Below, piece after piece: positions 61,767 through 64,000 of a DNA stretch of 64,000 bases; positions within the stretch are counted from its first letter, which is position 1; each line of letters starts with the position of its first letter. The position numbers were made by a program, and so were the translations under genes. The notes beneath the pieces are model-generated. The model saw nothing but the letters and a program-made list of their open reading frames with translations, was not told the DNA's origin and did no database searches. The stretch is from Collinsella sp. AF33-16 (lineage in GTDB: Bacteria; Actinomycetota; Coriobacteriia; Coriobacteriales; Coriobacteriaceae), in NCBI RefSeq assembly GCF_003475325.1, contig NZ_QRQC01000009.1, forward strand, positions 30,074 through 94,073. Reading direction: 5' to 3'.

Positions 61767-62031
61767 GATTTGCCCCGTCTCCAGCCACGACCTTTATCTG
61801 TGGCTTGGCATCTCAAGTGTTTCAAAATTGAACGATATTGCTCACCAAACACTATAGGGCAGAAAGCGCCGTCCTGCGAGTATAGGTGTTGCCCCGCATC
61901 GCCATCCTGGCGGGGCGATAAGAGCTCTTCGGGACTTATAAACCTGCGGACAAGCCATACCCGCAAGAGCTCCTATCGCTCCACCGCAAGCTTGCGCCCA
62001 CCAGCAACCAGCACGCAAATAAGCTACTCCT
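61767..62031. other. Intergenic region with hairpins between YeiH-like gene and Fis-HTH regulator
   Basis: GCCCCGC (61891-61897) pairs with GCGGGGC (61910-61916). Just beyond, GAGCTCTT-CGGG and CCCG-AAGAGCTC (about 61922-61974) form a second stem. No T-run. They may end the YeiH-like transcript or form a leader of the regulator gene. Confidence 0.4.
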
Positions 62032-63066
62032 CTACCAGATTCCCAGCACGTGCTGCATTCCCAAACTCATGCACGCAATGCCAATCCAGCAGCAAAAGCC
62101 CAGCGCGATGGGCTTGCCGCCCTTTTTGACCAGCTCGACGATATCGGTATTTAAGCCAATAGCCGCCATGGCCATCACAATAAAGAACTTCGACAGCTCC
62201 TTGATGGGCGCCGTGATGGACACGGGAAGCTGAAACACCGTGGTGATCACGCTCGCCAGCACAAAGAACAGCACAAACATGGGAAACGCGCGTTTAAGCG
62301 AGAACGTGCTTTTGGCGTCGCCGCCGGCCTTACGCGCCAGATGCATCTGCCAGCATGCGAGGACCAACGTGATGGGAATAATGGCCAGTGTCCTGGTGAG
62401 CTTGACCACCGTGGCGCTCTCGAGCACATTGGCGCCGGGATGCATGCTGTCCCAAGCGCTCGCCGCAGCCGTTACCGACGAGGTGTCGTTGATGGCGGTG
62501 CCGGCAAACAGGCCAAAGCCCTCGTTGGTCAGCCCGAGCATACCGCCGAGCGTTGGAAACACGAGCGCCGCGATAACGTTAAACAGGAAGATGACCGAAA
62601 TAGCCTGGGCAATCTCGCGATCGTCGGCATCGATGACGGGCGCGGTCGCGGCGACGGCAGAACCGCCGCAAATCGACGAACCCACACCCACAAGCGTCGC
62701 GATCTTACCCGGCACGTTCATAACGCGGCAGAGCACAAAGGCGATGACAAGCGAGGTCGAGATCGTCGCCACGATAATCGGCAGCGACTGGGCGCCCTTG
62801 GACAGGATCTGGGACAGGTTCATGCCAAAGCCAAGCAGGCTAACCGCGTACTGCAAGACTTTTTTGGACGTATAGGTAACGCCGGCGGCGAGCTGTTCGC
62901 GATGATTCTTGGGAAAGACGAGCGCCAGAACCATGCCGAAGAGGATGGCGAATACCGGCCCACCGACCACCTCAATCTGTTTGCCGAGCAGCGTTGCGGG
63001 GATAGCGATGATCAGGCAGAACAAGACGCCCTTCCAGCGCTCGCGTACGATATTCGCCAGTTGCAT
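62032..63066 (-). CDS. YeiH/UPF0324-family putative sulfate exporter
   Basis: A 344-residue integral membrane protein with about ten helices. Family marks are LLGFGMNLSQIL (about 77-88), VGVGSSICGGSAVAATAPVI (about 126-145), GTAINDTSSVTAAA and the C-terminal AMAAIGLNTDI. ATG has AAGGAA upstream. The family is annotated as putative sulfate or sulfite export, with little direct evidence. It is divergent from a GntR regulator 163 bp away, which probably controls it. Confidence 0.88.
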   Translation of the reverse strand: MQLANIVRERWKGVLFCLIIAIPATLLGKQIEVVGGPVFAILFGMVLALVFPKNHREQLAAGVTYTSKKVLQYAVSLLGFGMNLSQILSKGAQSLPIIVATISTSLVIAFVLCRVMNVPGKIATLVGVGSSICGGSAVAATAPVIDADDREIAQAISVIFLFNVIAALVFPTLGGMLGLTNEGFGLFAGTAINDTSSVTAAASAWDSMHPGANVLESATVVKLTRTLAIIPITLVLACWQMHLARKAGGDAKSTFSLKRAFPMFVLFFVLASVITTVFQLPVSITAPIKELSKFFIVMAMAAIGLNTDIVELVKKGGKPIALGFCCWIGIACMSLGMQHVLGIW

Positions 63067-63210
63067 ATGGGATTCCTTCTTTCTATTTCACGTTTGCGAC
63101 GGCTTATGATACGGCAACATTGGGCATAGCCTTGCGCAAATACAGACTAAGATGCCGCAATAGTTCTCGGGCGACAGCCGAATTACCCTCCGCGGAGAGC
63201 TGATTCGCGG

Positions 63211-63216
63211 CATAAT
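63211..63216 (+). promoter_or_regulatory. -10 box of the GntR gene
   Basis: CATAAT lies 13 bp before the ATG at 63230; the leader would be very short. The -35 is weak. Confidence 0.35.
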
Positions 63217-63229
63217 TAACAACTGACAT

Positions 63230-63961
63230 ATGAGTTTGATAGAACAGTTGCGAGGCGCTATGGAAGAATCGATGCACGTCGGCGAGCAGGAAACGAGCCT
63301 ACAGGACCAGTCCTACCACACCATTCGACGCAAAATCGTCTACCTGGACTACAAGCCGGGCGAAAAGCTGGGCGTCAAGCAACTTTGCGACGACCTGGAT
63401 ATGGGGCGCACCCCTGTGCGCGAGGCTTTGGTTCGCTTGGCGCAGGAAGGCCTGGTGCGCACCGTGCCCCAGAGCGGCACCTACGTCTCACCCATCAACC
63501 TCACCCTTGCCGAGAGTGCCTGCTACATCCGCGAACATCTGGAAAAGCAGGTGATTGTGGAGTGCTGTGCGCGAGCCACGTCGGCCGGCATCGAGCAGCT
63601 CGACCGCGCCATCGTGCTGCAGGAAAAGGCCATGGCCGAAGAGGATCGCATCGGCTTCTTTTTGAGCGACAACCTCATGCATCACATGATTTTTAGCATC
63701 GCATGTCGCAGCACCGTTTGGTCGTGGCTCGAAGAGACCAATGCCGACCTGGAGCGCTTCCGCTGGCTGCGCGCCGCCACGCAGGTTCTCGACAATCAGG
63801 ACATCGTGAACGAGCACAAGCAGATTCGCCGCGCTATCGCCGGTCGCGACCCCATCGAAGCGAGCTTTTTGGTCAGCAAGCACCTGCATATGATGTTCCG
63901 CAACCAAACCGAGGTTCTGGACCAGTTCCCCGAGTACTTCGAGACCAGCAAGCTCCGCTAA
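63230..63961 (+). CDS. GntR-family (FadR subgroup) transcriptional regulator
   Basis: A 243-residue regulator. The N-terminal winged helix (IVYLDYKPGEKLGVKQLCDDLDMGRTPVREALVRLAQEGLVRTVPQSGTYVSPI, about 36-90) carries the family hallmark TPVREAL, and the FCD ligand domain fills the rest. The ATG at 63230 has no ribosome site but a short-leader promoter; the in-frame ATG at 63260 has GAGG 4 nt before it and may be the real start. It probably regulates the divergent YeiH-like transporter in response to a small acid. Confidence 0.88.
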   Translation: MSLIEQLRGAMEESMHVGEQETSLQDQSYHTIRRKIVYLDYKPGEKLGVKQLCDDLDMGRTPVREALVRLAQEGLVRTVPQSGTYVSPINLTLAESACYIREHLEKQVIVECCARATSAGIEQLDRAIVLQEKAMAEEDRIGFFLSDNLMHHMIFSIACRSTVWSWLEETNADLERFRWLRAATQVLDNQDIVNEHKQIRRAIAGRDPIEASFLVSKHLHMMFRNQTEVLDQFPEYFETSKLR

Positions 63962-63996
63962 CCTGCCAAAAAGGGACAGGTTTATTTTGGCAGGTT
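63960..63996. repeat. GGGAC-core palindromic repeat, copy 5
   Basis: A perfect 12-bp stem (63960-63971 with 63985-63996) encloses AGGGACAGGTTTA. It begins within the stop codon of the GntR gene and is followed by TTAT, so it may act as its terminator. Confidence 0.7.
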
Positions 63997-64000
63997 TTAT

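Overview
The window is a high-GC, densely packed bacterial chromosome segment that reads as Collinsella or a close coriobacterium (Actinobacteria). That assignment is inference from the gene style: many high-GC coriobacterial-type genes, SipW-type export signals, sortase-anchored surface proteins with MPDTG, LAATG and LANTG variants, a small bacterial SRP RNA, and many dispersed palindromic intergenic elements. No phage, plasmid or CRISPR-cas genes are present, and no complete insertion sequence.

Layout. 1-10.2 kb: the end of an ABC exporter gene, a frameshifted diguanylate cyclase, a LysR regulator divergent from an SDR/MFS/Gfo-Idh-MocA catabolic operon, and the RNA-binding protein Tex. 10.2-22.9 kb: a small transaldolase-family aldolase, a HAD phosphatase, the fused 23S rRNA methyltransferase RlmKL, a Kup potassium-uptake operon carrying its own KdpDE-like two-component system, a nitroreductase and an LtaS-type membrane sulfatase. 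22.9-33.2 kb: a surface locus bounded on both sides by directly repeated arrays of a 62-bp palindromic unit. It is a six-gene, tightly coupled operon: a SipW-type signal peptidase, three proteins with SipW-type signals, an 1831-residue beta-helix/B-repeat adhesin, and a small protein with an LAATG wall anchor. 33.2-37.7 kb: a flavodoxin and a heterodimeric ABC exporter. 37.8-47.2 kb: a second surface region, with a coiled-coil protein cut off by a stop codon just before its LANTG anchor, the SRP RNA, and a 2599-residue LRR/beta-helix/isopeptide-domain adhesin whose leader is encoded across a run of ten Gs. 47.3-64 kb: a TadA-glycerate kinase fusion, tRNA-Ser(UGA), TetR, LemA, branched-chain aminotransferase, DedA, serine acetyltransferase, a MarR-controlled heterodimeric ABC exporter, a nitroreductase, small unknown proteins, an atypical Fis-HTH regulator, a YeiH-family transporter and a GntR regulator.

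The best candidate for an undescribed system is the SipW operon at 23.6-32.5 kb. It looks like a dedicated machine that processes TasA/CalY-like subunits and displays a giant adhesin. A poly-C tract lies upstream of it, and the second giant adhesin has a poly-G tract inside its coding sequence, so surface display may be phase variable. The intergenic regions are also unusual. Convergent gene pairs are separated by long, near-perfect inverted repeats. In one pair of copies the arms have changed sequence while staying complementary, which is the signature of a structured RNA.

Starts were moved from the longest open frame to the best ribosome-binding site wherever the sequence allowed. Coordinates of motifs were counted by hand and may be off by a base or two.
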